Counted from the stretch's first letter, positions 35,108 through 44,562 are shown. The stretch: DNA of 64,000 nt from Chloroflexota bacterium (GCA_023475345.1 JAMCWD010000061.1:18607-82606); one strand, 5' to 3'. Translations and numbers: made by a program. The notes: generated by a model from the letters alone, not told the origin.

Positions 35108-35127
35108 CTTAAGTTACATTACTTAAG
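35108..35127. promoter_or_regulatory. CTTAAGT-N6-ACTTAAG inverted repeat
   Basis: A perfect 7 bp inverted repeat (CTTAAGT at 35108-35114, ACTTAAG at 35121-35127) lies 26 bp before the PLP-enzyme start. Placement and symmetry suggest an operator for a dimeric regulator; no regulator gene is adjacent. Confidence 0.45.
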
Positions 35128-35153
35128 TCATACAAAAGAGAGGTGTGTAGTTA

Positions 35154-36629
35154 ATGAAAGATCCGAAACAGGTGCTGGAGAACACTGTAAAGCGTTGCCA
35201 GGAAAGGGACATAATCATCCCGACTTATGAAGAGATGGTTCATCCCGAAAAGCTCCCCCAGGGGATAAAGGACGAGTTGAAAAACATCGGCCTGTGGGAT
35301 CTCCATCCCAGGAACCTATTCAGGATAACGTGGAAAAACGAGCCTGTGAAATTCGGTGGCGGTTTCGACGGCGTGAATTATATAGAGATGCCGCATGAAA
35401 TCACCGGCGTTAAGGCAAGGGTTTTTATTCTCCTGGGCAAATTCTTCCCCACCGGCGCGCATAAAGTAGGTGCTACGTTCGGCCCGCTCGTCGAAAAGCT
35501 TGTTCGCGGTGAATTCGACCCGACGACCCAGAAAGCGCTGTGGCCCTCGACCGGCAACTACTGCCGCGGCGGTGCTTACGACGCGTATCTTCTTGCGTGC
35601 CCGTCGATTGCCGTGCTCCCCCAGGGGATGTCGGAGGAGAGGTTCGAATGGCTGAATAAAGTCGGCGCGGAGATTTTTGCAACTCCCGGCAGCGAAAGCA
35701 ATGTTAAGGAGATATACGACAAGGTAAAAGAACTCAAGGCCGAGCGCGGTGACGGGATCGTGGTTCTGAACCAGTTCGAGGAGTTCGGAAACCCGCTCTG
35801 GCATTATGTTGTTACCGGCCAGGCAATCGAAGAAATTTACAACAACGAGAAAAAGGGCGAACAGAGGCTTACCGCGCTTTTCCTGACGCAGGGCTCTGCC
35901 GGTACACTGGGAAGCGGCGAATACCTGAAGGAGAAGTTCCCCCGCATAAAAGTCGGCGCAGGCGAAGCGAGCCAGTGCCCGACTCTTCTTTATAACGGCT
36001 ACGGCGCACACCGCATCGAAGGCATCGGCGACAAGCACGTTACATGGGTACACAACCTCAAAAACACCGACATGATCGTTGACCTTGACGATGAGGATTG
36101 TATCCGCATATTGCGCCTCTTCAACGAGCCAGCAGGACACGAATATCTCAGGAAGGCAGGCGTGCCGGATAACATCATCGGGAAGCTAGATCTGATGGGG
36201 ATATCGTCGATTGCGAACATGCTGGGCGCTATCAAGATGGCAAAATATTACGAGATGAACGAAAACGATATGGTCTTCACCATCGCTACGGATTCGATGG
36301 AGCTTTATTCTTCCAGGATCCGGGAACTGCGGGAAGACAGGGGCGAATTCTCCCACGATGATGCGGTAAGAAGTTATTACTCTTCGCTCATCGACCAGAG
36401 GACGGACTGGATGCAGGAGCTGACTTACTGGGATAAAAAGCGGATGCACAACCTGAAATACTTCACATGGGTGGAGCAGCAGGGCAAGACGGTCGAAGAA
36501 CTGGACGCCCAGTGGTATGACGACAATTACTGGCACGACAAGTTCAACAAGTACAAGGAATGGGACAAGCTTATTAACGAGTTTAACGCTAAGACGGGAC
36601 TCCTGGAAAAATACAAGACCAAGGCGTAA
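35154..36629 (+). CDS. Fold-type II PLP-dependent enzyme (cysteine synthase/tryptophan synthase beta-like)
   Basis: This 491-residue protein has the fold-type II PLP architecture: the PLP lysine Lys104 in the motif TGAHKVGATFGPL, and the phosphate loop TQGSAGTLGSGEYL. STGNYCRGGAYDAYLLACPS opens the small domain. It is longer than cysteine synthase (about 310) and has a distinct C-terminal 90 residues rich in aromatic, Trp and Lys residues. I do not recognise the substrate. The ribosome binding site AGAGAGGTGTG stands before the ATG, and a strong terminator follows, so it is a monocistronic transcript. Confidence 0.8.
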   Translation: MKDPKQVLENTVKRCQERDIIIPTYEEMVHPEKLPQGIKDELKNIGLWDLHPRNLFRITWKNEPVKFGGGFDGVNYIEMPHEITGVKARVFILLGKFFPTGAHKVGATFGPLVEKLVRGEFDPTTQKALWPSTGNYCRGGAYDAYLLACPSIAVLPQGMSEERFEWLNKVGAEIFATPGSESNVKEIYDKVKELKAERGDGIVVLNQFEEFGNPLWHYVVTGQAIEEIYNNEKKGEQRLTALFLTQGSAGTLGSGEYLKEKFPRIKVGAGEASQCPTLLYNGYGAHRIEGIGDKHVTWVHNLKNTDMIVDLDDEDCIRILRLFNEPAGHEYLRKAGVPDNIIGKLDLMGISSIANMLGAIKMAKYYEMNENDMVFTIATDSMELYSSRIRELREDRGEFSHDDAVRSYYSSLIDQRTDWMQELTYWDKKRMHNLKYFTWVEQQGKTVEELDAQWYDDNYWHDKFNKYKEWDKLINEFNAKTGLLEKYKTKA

Positions 36630-36654
36630 TAGCGTGTCATAATTCAGTAACTAA

Positions 36655-36684
36655 AAAGGCCGGGCGATAAGCCCGGCCTTTGTT
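36655..36684 (+). terminator. Intrinsic terminator of the PLP-enzyme gene
   Basis: AAAGGCCGGGC (36655-36665) and GCCCGGCCTTT (36671-36681) form an 11 bp stem with a GATAA loop, then TGTT. It lies 25 bp beyond the stop codon. Confidence 0.85.
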
Positions 36685-36711
36685 GCCTTCATGATTCCCC
36701 TTCCTCCCTGT

Positions 36712-36886
36712 CCTGAACTTGTTTCAGGATCTATCGCTGCAGTGTCCCCATCATACAGGTTCATAATCCGCTTTCTCTGCTTTTTGAGATTCCGAAACGA
36801 GTTCGGAATGACACCTGGTACCGCCCGGGTTTGAGGCTAAAGCTCACCGGCGTCTTTGCCGAATGGATACCAGCCTTCGCTGGTAT
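36712..36886. repeat. Cluster of three short hairpin repeats
   Basis: Three dissimilar hairpins lie in the 330 bp gap: CCTGAACTTGTTTCAGG (36712-36728), ATTCCGAAACGAGTTCGGAAT (36789-36809), which is written as a near-perfect inverted repeat, and ATACCAGCCTTCGCTGGTAT (36867-36886). The last two are followed by GACA and GACG, a feature of widely dispersed GTCATTCC-type palindromes. No gene or promoter is otherwise visible. Confidence 0.55.
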
Positions 36887-36958
36887 GACGGTTCTGCCGA
36901 TTGCAGATTCAACTTGATAATTCCCTGTAGATTGTTGCAGGGTAATTTATTTTAAATT

Positions 36959-38449
36959 TTATCCTGGAGCTTGCCCCGGATCTGCCGGCTCCTTTTTCAG
37001 CTTATAATAAATTCTCAACACGAGTATATAGACGGCGGCGGGGATCAGCGCTTCCCTGAACAGGAACCACAACATGCCGGTTATCAGTTGAAGGCTTACC
37101 ATGTGCTCGCGGTGAAGCCGGAACCATCCCAGGAAAGCCAGGATAACAAGCCCGATTAAAACAACAACCTGTATCCAGGAAGATTTTGCTTTATTCTTTT
37201 GTTCCGCTGCCTGTCCCGATAATGTCGAGAACAGGTCTGAGAAGATCCGGCCCAGCCACATTAACAGCTTGCCGGGATATTTGAATTCGATGATTAAGAC
37301 TGCCAGCGCCCCGGCTATGATGAACGGCGTGAACGACGAGACCGTCCGCTGGATAATGTAAACCGGGTAAACGATTATTGAAAAAATAATATTGGCCGGG
37401 ACCGCCCAAAACTGTAACGGGGCGACGGTGTTAAGGCTGAAGATAAATTCGGTCGTGCGGATGATGAAAAGCAGGAGCAGGATTTGTCCTGTAAATTTTA
37501 AAAAGCCTTTTCTGAAAATGCCGTACCTCTGCCTGTAATTGACAAGGCTCAGCGCTATAAGCGTGACAACGGCCGTTCCCAGGTAGTCGCCGCATAAATA
37601 CCCGGCTCCCATGGCGAGAAGGGCAAGAATAGCCAGCTTGATTGTTTTCGATTGGAAGGTTTTTAATGCAAGGTAAGCCAGGGCGAATAAAAGCCACCAG
37701 AAAGTGATTTCGAATTTTAAAAAGTGATCTGAATGAGTCTTTGTGTTGATGCCCAGCCAATTTAAAAACTCGGCCGCCAGGAAAGTGTCCATAAGCTCCA
37801 GCCCGTGGTCCGAAAGCGGAGACAATACGAGCTTTGTTTGATGAAGCGAATTCTTAGAATTTTTTAATTTCTCATACGAATCCAGCATCTGGCCGGGCGG
37901 GTGGAGTTGGTCGAAGATTCCCGCTCCCAGAAATACCGGGACAGGGTAGTCGGGTTCGGCTTCCGGGGCCATCCCCAGGCATATTACCCCTTTTACATCA
38001 GGGCATTCCGCCGCGGCAAGAAGGGAGCTTGAAGCCCCCAGGGAATGGCCGAGCAGGTATATCCAGGGATCTATGTATCCCCGGCTTTTGATAAGCTTAA
38101 TTATTTCCAGTATCTCTTTTTTCTGCCCATCGGGACTCACAGCATCGCCATCAAAGGTTATTGCTTCATAGTTTGCATCTTGTAGGAGGTTCGCATAAAA
38201 CATCATCGACCGGTGGCTGCATGCCACCCCATGAGACAGGATTATTGGACAGCGGTTATATGAGCCGCCCGTGGTATAAACCTTAATCTGTTGTAGCTCC
38301 GGATAACCGGAAGTATCGATCTGATGTTCTTGTTGTAATCCTTTATATATCAGTCCGTAAATAACGATAAGCAGTATTAAGAAAGCAATTGTTGCCCAAT
38401 TTACCGGTTTTTTCAGAATTTTCAGGATCTTACGGCCGATACCTTCCAT
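36959..38449 (-). CDS. Alpha/beta hydrolase fused to a multi-pass membrane domain
   Basis: This 496-residue protein has an N-terminal membrane segment (ATIAFLILLIVIYGLIY) and an alpha/beta hydrolase domain (about 50-235) with the HGVACSH oxyanion region, the nucleophile elbow GHSLGAS and late SDHGLEL with the catalytic His. The C-terminal half has several transmembrane helices (about 245-480). A hydrolase on a membrane platform suggests action on lipids or exported esters, but the family is not recognised. It is transcribed divergently from gpmA. Confidence 0.7.
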   Translation of the reverse strand: MEGIGRKILKILKKPVNWATIAFLILLIVIYGLIYKGLQQEHQIDTSGYPELQQIKVYTTGGSYNRCPIILSHGVACSHRSMMFYANLLQDANYEAITFDGDAVSPDGQKKEILEIIKLIKSRGYIDPWIYLLGHSLGASSSLLAAAECPDVKGVICLGMAPEAEPDYPVPVFLGAGIFDQLHPPGQMLDSYEKLKNSKNSLHQTKLVLSPLSDHGLELMDTFLAAEFLNWLGINTKTHSDHFLKFEITFWWLLFALAYLALKTFQSKTIKLAILALLAMGAGYLCGDYLGTAVVTLIALSLVNYRQRYGIFRKGFLKFTGQILLLLFIIRTTEFIFSLNTVAPLQFWAVPANIIFSIIVYPVYIIQRTVSSFTPFIIAGALAVLIIEFKYPGKLLMWLGRIFSDLFSTLSGQAAEQKNKAKSSWIQVVVLIGLVILAFLGWFRLHREHMVSLQLITGMLWFLFREALIPAAVYILVLRIYYKLKKEPADPGQAPG

Positions 38450-38651
38450 ACAAATATTTTCTCCGCCTAAGAAATAGTTCCTATTTCGTTATCGGCTTTT
38501 AATTGCCGCCCCATCGCAAAAATTTGAAAAATTTAAAATATAAATCATGAAAATGGGCGCGTCCAGGAGGATTTCCGGCCCCGGCTTCTTGAATTCCTTA
38601 GAACGTTTTAATTTTCAAAAATGATAATTTAAATAAACGGAGGAATAAAAC

Positions 38652-39398
38652 ATGTACAAGCTCGTATTGCTGCGTCACGGGGAAAGCACATGGAACAAGG
38701 AAAACAGGTTCACCGGTTGGACGGACGTCGATCTGTCCGACAGGGGCATAGCGGAAGCCGTTCACGCCGGGCAGACACTAAAAAATGAAGGCTACAACTT
38801 TGACATAGCGTTCACCTCGGTCTTAAAGAGGGCTATAAGGACGTTATGGCTGGTCCAGGACAGGATGGACTTGATGTGGATACCCGTCGAGATATCGTGG
38901 AAACTCAACGAAAGACATTACGGGGCGCTCCAGGGGTTGAACAAGTCGGAGATGGCCGCCAAATACGGCGAGGAACAGGTGTTCATCTGGCGGAGGAGTT
39001 ATGATATACGGCCGCCCGCCCTTGAGAAAACGGACGAACGTTACCCCGGCCATGAGCTTAAATATGAGGGCATGGATGAAAAAGACGTCCCGCTTACCGA
39101 GTGCCTGAAGGATACCGTGGAGAGGCTGGTCCCTTACTGGCATGAAACAATTGTGCCGGTTATCAAATCGGGCAGGAAAGTTTTGATTTCAGCCCACGGA
39201 AACAGCCTGAGGGCGCTGGTCAAAGTCCTGGATAATGTCCCTGACCAGGAGATCACTACTCTTAACATTCCCACGGGGATGCCTCTTGTTTACGAGCTTG
39301 ATGACGATATGAAGCCCATCAGGCATTATTATCTTGGAGACCCCGAAGAGGTGGAAAAGGCTATGGCGGAAGTCGCCGCCCAGGGAAAGGCGAAGTAG
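38652..39398 (+). CDS. gpmA: 2,3-bisphosphoglycerate-dependent phosphoglycerate mutase
   Basis: This 248-residue cofactor-dependent phosphoglycerate mutase interconverts 2- and 3-phosphoglycerate. The active-site His motif [20 protein letters not shown] and the partner His in [12 protein letters not shown] are clear, with the dPGM signature [19 protein letters not shown] precedes the ATG. Its terminator lies at 39415-39450, after which the tRNA-Tyr is on the opposite strand. Confidence 0.96.
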   Translation: MYKLVLLRHGESTWNKENRFTGWTDVDLSDRGIAEAVHAGQTLKNEGYNFDIAFTSVLKRAIRTLWLVQDRMDLMWIPVEISWKLNERHYGALQGLNKSEMAAKYGEEQVFIWRRSYDIRPPALEKTDERYPGHELKYEGMDEKDVPLTECLKDTVERLVPYWHETIVPVIKSGRKVLISAHGNSLRALVKVLDNVPDQEITTLNIPTGMPLVYELDDDMKPIRHYYLGDPEEVEKAMAEVAAQGKAK

Positions 39399-39414
39399 GC
39401 GGATATCGAAATGT

Positions 39415-39450
39415 AGAAAAAAGCCCCGCGATATGCGGGGCTTAATTTTT
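39415..39450. terminator. Bidirectional intrinsic terminator between gpmA and tRNA-Tyr
   Basis: AAGCCCCGC (39421-39429) and GCGGGGCTT (39435-39443) form a 9 bp stem with a GATAT loop. It is followed by AATTTTT on the + strand and by an A/T-run on the other side, so it can end both gpmA and the tRNA. Confidence 0.85.
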
Positions 39451-39453
39451 GTC

Positions 39454-39540
39454 TGGTGGGCAGGGAAGGATTCGAACCTCCGTAGCGCGTAGCGCGTCAG
39501 ATTTACAGTCTGATGCCATTAACCACTCGGCCACCTACCC
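39454..39540 (-). tRNA. tRNA-Tyr (anticodon GTA)
   Basis: The minus strand reads a type II tRNA starting GGGTAGG (acceptor 5' side) and ending with CCTGCCC, A73 and an encoded CCA. The anticodon stem-loop is TCAGACTGTAAATCTGA, giving anticodon GTA for tyrosine. The long variable arm runs through CGCGCTACGCGCTACGG, as expected for tRNA-Tyr. The T-arm GGTTCGAATCC is canonical. Confidence 0.95.
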
Positions 39541-39554
39541 ATGACGCGAAAAGG

Positions 39555-39583
39555 ATTATACCATATCATACAGGCCGTGTAAA
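39555..39583 (-). promoter_or_regulatory. Promoter of tRNA-Tyr
   Basis: Read on the minus strand, TTTACA (39578-39583) and TATAAT (39555-39560) are separated by 17 bp, a near-consensus sigma70-type promoter 15 nt before the tRNA. Confidence 0.8.
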
Positions 39584-39617
39584 GTCCGGGGAGGTACTGA
39601 CCGGGCATTTGGAGGGC

Positions 39618-39646
39618 TTGCCCTTGCGATCAATAAAAGATATAAT
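39618..39646 (+). promoter_or_regulatory. Promoter upstream of the TrkA pair
   Basis: TTGCCC (39618-39623) and TATAAT (39641-39646) are separated by 17 bp; the -10 is perfect and the -35 matches four of six bases. It lies 39 nt before the first TrkA start. Confidence 0.6.
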
Positions 39647-39684
39647 GAATCGAATTTCAGGACGAACCGGTTTCGGAGGTAAAC

Positions 39685-40356
39685 ATGCATGTTATTATAA
39701 TGGGTTGTGGGCGGCAGGGCGCGCGTCTTGCGGAGCTGCTCGAGGCCGAGGATATTAAAGTTACTATTATAGATAACAAGCCTTCCGCATTTTCACGCCT
39801 GAACCCCAAATTCAAAGGCGATAAGATTATAGGTACGGGCATCGATGTCGATGTTCTCGAAAGGGCGGGCATAAAAGACGCAGATGTTTTCGTGGCGGTT
39901 ACCAACGGGGATAACAGGAACCTGATGAGCGCCCAGATCGCCAAAGATATATTCAAAGTCCCCAAGGTGCTGTGCCGCGTTTATGACCCCAAAAGGGCCC
40001 AGCTTTACCATGACCTGGGTCTTCAGACGGTATGCAGCACCACCGTCGGGGCCAGGATGTTCAGGAACCGGATAATCGGCCCGAAAGTGCTCCGTTCTTA
40101 CCAGCTCGGTGCAGGCACCGCCCTTGCAATTGAAGTAAAGGTCGGCGATGAAGTTTCCGGCAAGAAAATCAAGGACCTGGAAATTCCCAGGGAATTCAGG
40201 GTTTGCTGTGTCGTAAGGGATGAAAAGCCGATTATCCCGGAACCCGATTTCGTCATAAAGGCGGGCGACCAGCTTTTCGGCGCGGTTAGTTCCGGCGCGA
40301 TGGAAAAAGTTAAGGAAGAATTGAAAGTTAGCGAACACGTAACGAATATTTTATAA
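39685..40356 (+). CDS. TrkA-family potassium transporter regulatory protein, copy 1
   Basis: This 223-residue RCK protein has an N-terminal NAD-binding Rossmann fold (HVIIMGCGRQGARLAELLE, then IDNK) and a C-terminal TrkA-C domain (about 140-223). It gates a potassium channel/transporter (Trk/Ktr) by nucleotide binding, and TrkA-C domains of KtrA/CpaA bind c-di-AMP in some bacteria. No TrkH/KtrB is adjacent. GGAGG precedes the ATG. Confidence 0.9.
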   Translation: MHVIIMGCGRQGARLAELLEAEDIKVTIIDNKPSAFSRLNPKFKGDKIIGTGIDVDVLERAGIKDADVFVAVTNGDNRNLMSAQIAKDIFKVPKVLCRVYDPKRAQLYHDLGLQTVCSTTVGARMFRNRIIGPKVLRSYQLGAGTALAIEVKVGDEVSGKKIKDLEIPREFRVCCVVRDEKPIIPEPDFVIKAGDQLFGAVSSGAMEKVKEELKVSEHVTNIL

Positions 40357-40387
40357 CCGGGCTTTCCGCTCTCTAGGAGGTTTAAAT

Positions 40388-41092
40388 ATGTTTATCTTAA
40401 TCGCAGGCGGGGGAAAAGTGGGCTACTTCCTGGCAAAAGACCTTATCGCAAAGGGCCATGAAGTTTCGTTGATAGAGGCGAATGAAGAAAAAGCCAAGCG
40501 CATCAATGATGAGCTTGGCAACATAACCATCTGCGGTGATGCTTGCGATTCCGCCGTCCTGAAGATTGCCGGGGCGGGCAGGGCCGTGATATGCGTGGGC
40601 GTAACCGGCGAGGATGAAGACAACCTCGTGATATGCCAGGTGGCGAAAACAAGGTTCAAAGTTCCCTTTACCCTTTGCCGGGTTAATAACCCCAGGAACA
40701 AGGATGTTTTCAAAAAGCTGGGAGTTGACGCCACCGTCAGCAAAACAGAAGTCATATTATCCATGATCGAAGGAGAGATGACCACTAAAGGCGTTATGGC
40801 GACATTCCCCACGCGCCATAGCGATGTAGAGATGGTCGAGGCGGTCATTACAGACGAATCCCCGGCAGCCAACATGACATTGAAAGAGCTTCCCACCCCT
40901 CCCGATTGTACTATCTCGATGATTATCAGAGATAACGAGATAATAATACCGGACGGCAATACCAGGCTCCAGCCGCTTGATCTTGTAATGGCGCTGGCGA
41001 AGCATAAAAGCTTCGCAAGCCTCAGGGAGCTTTTGCTGGGGAAAAACGATTCCCAGTTGTCATTCGAGCTCACTCATCCAGAGAAGGGCTGA
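40388..41092 (+). CDS. TrkA-family potassium transporter regulatory protein, copy 2
   Basis: This 234-residue protein is a paralogue of the preceding gene with the Rossmann start MFILIAGGGKVGYFLAKDLIAKG and a TrkA-C half. The two may form a heteromeric ring, as in Trk systems with two RCK units per protein. It ends in convergent overlap (23 bp) with the radical SAM gene at 41070. Confidence 0.9.
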   Translation: MFILIAGGGKVGYFLAKDLIAKGHEVSLIEANEEKAKRINDELGNITICGDACDSAVLKIAGAGRAVICVGVTGEDEDNLVICQVAKTRFKVPFTLCRVNNPRNKDVFKKLGVDATVSKTEVILSMIEGEMTTKGVMATFPTRHSDVEMVEAVITDESPAANMTLKELPTPPDCTISMIIRDNEIIIPDGNTRLQPLDLVMALAKHKSFASLRELLLGKNDSQLSFELTHPEKG

Positions 41093-42332
41093 AATTGCCG
41101 ACTTTGACCCCGGGCAGTTCCTTTTTCATTATGTTTAAAAACGCCGTCACGCCGACGGCGTTGCCCCAAACTTTTTCCCTGCCTGAGTAAATCTTTTCGG
41201 GGTCCTGGTTCAGGTTCCGGATCTGGATCTTATCGACCCCCGGGTCGGCACAAAAATCTATCAGCGAAGCTATCTCTTCCTCCCGGTCGTTTATGCCCGG
41301 CGCAAACAAAAGGTTCAGCGAGACATAAAGGCCCGAGCTTCTAGCCGCTTTCACCGTCTCCGTAACGTCTTTGAAACCGTAATTTTTGGGCTTGAAATAA
41401 TCTTCATAGATTTCAGGCGTGCATGAGTTCAGGCTGACCCGTATCGAATCGAGACCTGCCGCCCCGAGCCTTTTTATAACATCCGTCATGCCGCCGTTCG
41501 TATTTATGTTTATAGTGCCCCTGTCCGTTTCACGCCGGGCTTTTTTGATCACTTTTTCGAGAAGGTCGTCCTGTAAAGTAGGCTCTCCCTCACAACCCTG
41601 CCCGAAACTGACAATGGCTTTTTCGGTGCCCAGGTGTACGAGCATTATTTCGAGGATTTCTTTTTCCGTCGGGATAAAGGTTATGCGGGCCTGGGGTGAC
41701 GTTTCGTCGCCGGAATCGCCGCCGGAAAGACATCCGGGGCATGCCGCGTTACAGGCGGGGGATACCGGGATGCCGCCTTCCCACCTTTCGTAAAAAATGT
41801 TCTGCGCGGTAAAGCAGCCATATTCCAGGGCGCAATGGGACAGGTGTACCAGGAGCCGGTTGCGGGGAGACCCGGCAAGTTTTTTTTCTATGCGGGCATT
41901 GAGGTCGGGGGTGTTGTAGTTTTTGGGATCCCATTCCGGGATAAGCTCCGTAGGGACTGCGGCCATGTAAAGCCTGCCGTTTTGTTCTCCGACGGCGGAG
42001 TATGCCCATAGGGGCAGGGGAGGCGCTCCCGGGGTCATCCTGTATGCCGGGAAGTAAGTCCTGGTGTATCCGGGCGGCGGCGCGGCGGAAAGCGCCGTAC
42101 TCCCGTCTTCCAGGGTTTCGGGCTTTTTAGTCTTGCCGTTTATGCCGACAGGCATCCGCCCCGGCAGAAAAAAAGTCATCGCGGATTGGGGGAGGGGGCT
42201 TAAGTCCCCGGCATTTAAAATTTTGACGTCCTGGCCGTTCCAGCCGCATGCGGCATAATCCGGGTCAACGCTGATCCCGCCTTTTTCCCCGACAGGGAGG
42301 CGGAAGTATTTTGTGCCCTTGCTTTTGCTCAT
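41070..42332 (-). CDS. Radical SAM protein of unknown substrate
   Basis: This 420-residue radical SAM protein has CNAACPGC in a central position (C-x3-C-x2-C), preceded by about 190 residues of unrecognised N-terminal sequence. The core includes GCEGEPTLQDDLLEKV, INTNGGMTDVIK and VSLNSCTPEIYEDYFKP. It resembles pyruvate-formate-lyase-activating or MoaA-like cores, but the N-terminal region differs. It is unclear what it modifies. Its stop overlaps the TrkA gene by 23 bp tail to tail. Confidence 0.75.
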   Translation of the reverse strand: MSKSKGTKYFRLPVGEKGGISVDPDYAACGWNGQDVKILNAGDLSPLPQSAMTFFLPGRMPVGINGKTKKPETLEDGSTALSAAPPPGYTRTYFPAYRMTPGAPPLPLWAYSAVGEQNGRLYMAAVPTELIPEWDPKNYNTPDLNARIEKKLAGSPRNRLLVHLSHCALEYGCFTAQNIFYERWEGGIPVSPACNAACPGCLSGGDSGDETSPQARITFIPTEKEILEIMLVHLGTEKAIVSFGQGCEGEPTLQDDLLEKVIKKARRETDRGTININTNGGMTDVIKRLGAAGLDSIRVSLNSCTPEIYEDYFKPKNYGFKDVTETVKAARSSGLYVSLNLLFAPGINDREEEIASLIDFCADPGVDKIQIRNLNQDPEKIYSGREKVWGNAVGVTAFLNIMKKELPGVKVGNFSPSLDE

Positions 42333-42345
42333 TTTTTCCTTCCTG

Positions 42346-42382
42346 AAAAAAACAACCCCGGCTTAGATTGGACAGGCCGGGG
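42346..42382 (-). terminator. Intrinsic terminator downstream of rho
   Basis: On the minus strand CCCCGGC and GCCGGGG (42376-42382 and 42356-42362) form a 7 bp stem with a 13 nt loop, followed by a U-run (complement of A-run at 42346-42352). It ends the rho transcript before the radical SAM gene. Confidence 0.75.
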
Positions 42383-42401
42383 CGTCTTGTTATTTATAAG
42401 G

Positions 42402-43832
42402 TTAAATCTTGCCGTTGAACGACATGGCCTCTTTGGTTATGGTATTGAGGAATTCCTCGTTGCTCTTTGTTTTCTGGAGCCTTTCGAGCATAACTTCGGT
42501 CATTTCCTCATCGCCGAACATATCGAGTGCTCTCCTGAGGAGCCAGATCCTCTTCAGTTCGATTTCTTCTATGAGCAGTTCCTCGTGCCGTGTCCCGGAT
42601 TTCTTTACATCCATTGCGGGGTATATGCGGCGTTCTGCAAGGCGGCGTGAAAGGTCGAGTTCCATGTTGCCGGTGCCTTTGAATTCCTCGAAGATGACGT
42701 CATCCATCTTGCTGCCGGTTTCTATGAGTGCAGTGGCGATGATTGTCAGGCTGCCGCCGAATTCTATATTGCGGGCGGCTCCGAAGAACCTCTTGGGCAT
42801 CCGGAAGGCCGCGGTATCGAGACCGCCTGAAAGAGTCCTTCCGGTCGAAGGGGTAACCAGGTTCGATGCGCGGGCAAGCCGCGTGATGCTGTCGAGCAGG
42901 ATCACCACGTCGTGGCCCATTTCCACCATCCTCTTGGCCCGCTCTATTACAAGCTCCGCGACCCTGACATGTTTTTCCGGAGGCTCGTCGAACGTGGAGC
43001 TTATGACTTCGCCCTTGATGCTCCTCTCCATATCGGTAACTTCTTCCGGCCTTTCATCTATCAGGAGGGCGATGAGGTGGACGTCCGGATCGTTCTCACT
43101 TATCCCGTTGGCTATTTGCTTGAGGAGTATGGTTTTACCGGCCTTGGGGGGAGCTACGAGGAGTCCTCTCTGACCTCTGCCGATGGGGCAGAATATATCG
43201 ATCATCCTGGTGGAGATGCGCTCCGGGGTTGTTTCCAGCACGAAGCGCTTGTCGGGGAAAATGGGGGTGAGGTCGTCAAAGCGTCTCCTGCTCCTGATGT
43301 TTTCAGGCGTTTCCCGGTTGATCGCCTGGACTTTCAGCAGGCCGTAATATTTTTCGCCGTTTTTCGGAGGCCGGACCTGGCCCGAAACAAGGTCTCCCAT
43401 CCTGAGGTCCATGCGCTTGATCTGGGACATAGAAACATAGATATCGCCGCTGCCCGGAAGGTATGACCTGCCGCGAAGGAAACCGTAGCCTTCGGGGAGG
43501 ATCTCCAGGATGCCGCTTGCCAGGAGCACGTCCTGGCGCTGCCCGCATACATCCGCCTGACTTTCAGGCCGGGCTTGCTCTTTTTCAACTGTTTTTTTCT
43601 GCGAATATTGCTCCGTCTTATCCTCAGCCTGTTCCCGGACTTCCTCGCGGTACTCTTCGGTCTCACGGCGCTGGAGCTTTTCCAGACCTTCTTTCAATTC
43701 TTCGCGGTTATCCAGTATCAGGCTTGCCAGCTTCTCTTTCTTAAGGTTATGATAGCCTTTCAGCTTCATGTTCTTTGCGACGTCGAGAAGCTCGGCGCGG
43801 CTTAGCTTGGTTAGTTCTGCGACAGGGTTCAT
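42402..43832 (-). CDS. rho: Transcription termination factor Rho
   Basis: This 476-residue Rho has an N-terminal SAP-like domain ([20 protein letters not shown]), a charged Glu/Lys/Gln-rich insertion (about 60-105), the cold-shock RNA-binding domain ([19 protein letters not shown]), and the RecA-type ATPase with Walker [16 protein letters not shown] and Walker [21 protein letters not shown] precedes the ATG. It uses an intrinsic terminator itself. Confidence 0.97.
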   Translation of the reverse strand: MNPVAELTKLSRAELLDVAKNMKLKGYHNLKKEKLASLILDNREELKEGLEKLQRRETEEYREEVREQAEDKTEQYSQKKTVEKEQARPESQADVCGQRQDVLLASGILEILPEGYGFLRGRSYLPGSGDIYVSMSQIKRMDLRMGDLVSGQVRPPKNGEKYYGLLKVQAINRETPENIRSRRRFDDLTPIFPDKRFVLETTPERISTRMIDIFCPIGRGQRGLLVAPPKAGKTILLKQIANGISENDPDVHLIALLIDERPEEVTDMERSIKGEVISSTFDEPPEKHVRVAELVIERAKRMVEMGHDVVILLDSITRLARASNLVTPSTGRTLSGGLDTAAFRMPKRFFGAARNIEFGGSLTIIATALIETGSKMDDVIFEEFKGTGNMELDLSRRLAERRIYPAMDVKKSGTRHEELLIEEIELKRIWLLRRALDMFGDEEMTEVMLERLQKTKSNEEFLNTITKEAMSFNGKI

Positions 43833-43881
43833 TTTTACACCTCGTTAAGTTTATTGAATTGCATGTCGATTGATAAATTTA

Positions 43882-44529
43882 TTACTTCTTCTTGACCTTG
43901 TCCCAATCTTTGTTGAATCTTTCGACCCCGATATCGGTGAGCGGGTGATCAAACAGCTTTTCCAGCACTTCGAAAGGCACCGTGGCGATATGCGCCCCGG
44001 CCTTTGCAGCTTCCGCCACGTGGAGCGGATGACGTATGCTGGCCGCTATCACCTGGGTGGGGAACTGGTAATAATCCAGGACGGCCACGATGTCCCTTAC
44101 GACGTCCATCCCTTCCCATGAGATATCGTCGATGCGGCCGACGAACGGGCTTACGTAAGTCGCCCCGGCATTTGCGGCAAGGAGAGCCTGGCTCACCGAG
44201 AATACCAGCGTTACATTGGTGCTTATGCCTTCGGCTGCAAGCTGGGTTACGGCCTTGATGCCTTCTTTGCCCATGGGGATCTTTATGACGATATTGGGAG
44301 CTTGTTTTGCAAGGTTGCGCGCTTCTTTTACCAGATCTTTGGCGTTCTTGGCAACCACTTCCAGGCTTATGGGCCCTTCGACTATCGCGCATATCTGCTT
44401 CACGATGTTCTTGAAGTCCCCACCCGCCTTTGCGACAAGCGACGGGTTGGTCGTTACCCCGGCCAGGATTCCCATTTCTGCAGCTTCCTTGACTTCGTCA
44501 ATTTTCGCCGTGTCCAGAAAAAACAGCAT
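43882..44529 (-). CDS. Transaldolase (TalC/fructose-6-phosphate aldolase subfamily)
   Basis: This 215-residue TIM-barrel enzyme of the short transaldolase subfamily starts [34 protein letters not shown] contains the Schiff-base lysine. It moves three-carbon units in the pentose phosphate pathway, or acts as fructose-6-phosphate aldolase; motifs cannot separate these. AGGAGGAG precedes the ATG. Confidence 0.93.
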   Translation of the reverse strand: MLFFLDTAKIDEVKEAAEMGILAGVTTNPSLVAKAGGDFKNIVKQICAIVEGPISLEVVAKNAKDLVKEARNLAKQAPNIVIKIPMGKEGIKAVTQLAAEGISTNVTLVFSVSQALLAANAGATYVSPFVGRIDDISWEGMDVVRDIVAVLDYYQFPTQVIAASIRHPLHVAEAAKAGAHIATVPFEVLEKLFDHPLTDIGVERFNKDWDKVKKK

Positions 44530-44562
44530 TTTTACTCCTCCTTTTACCGATTACAATTTTTT

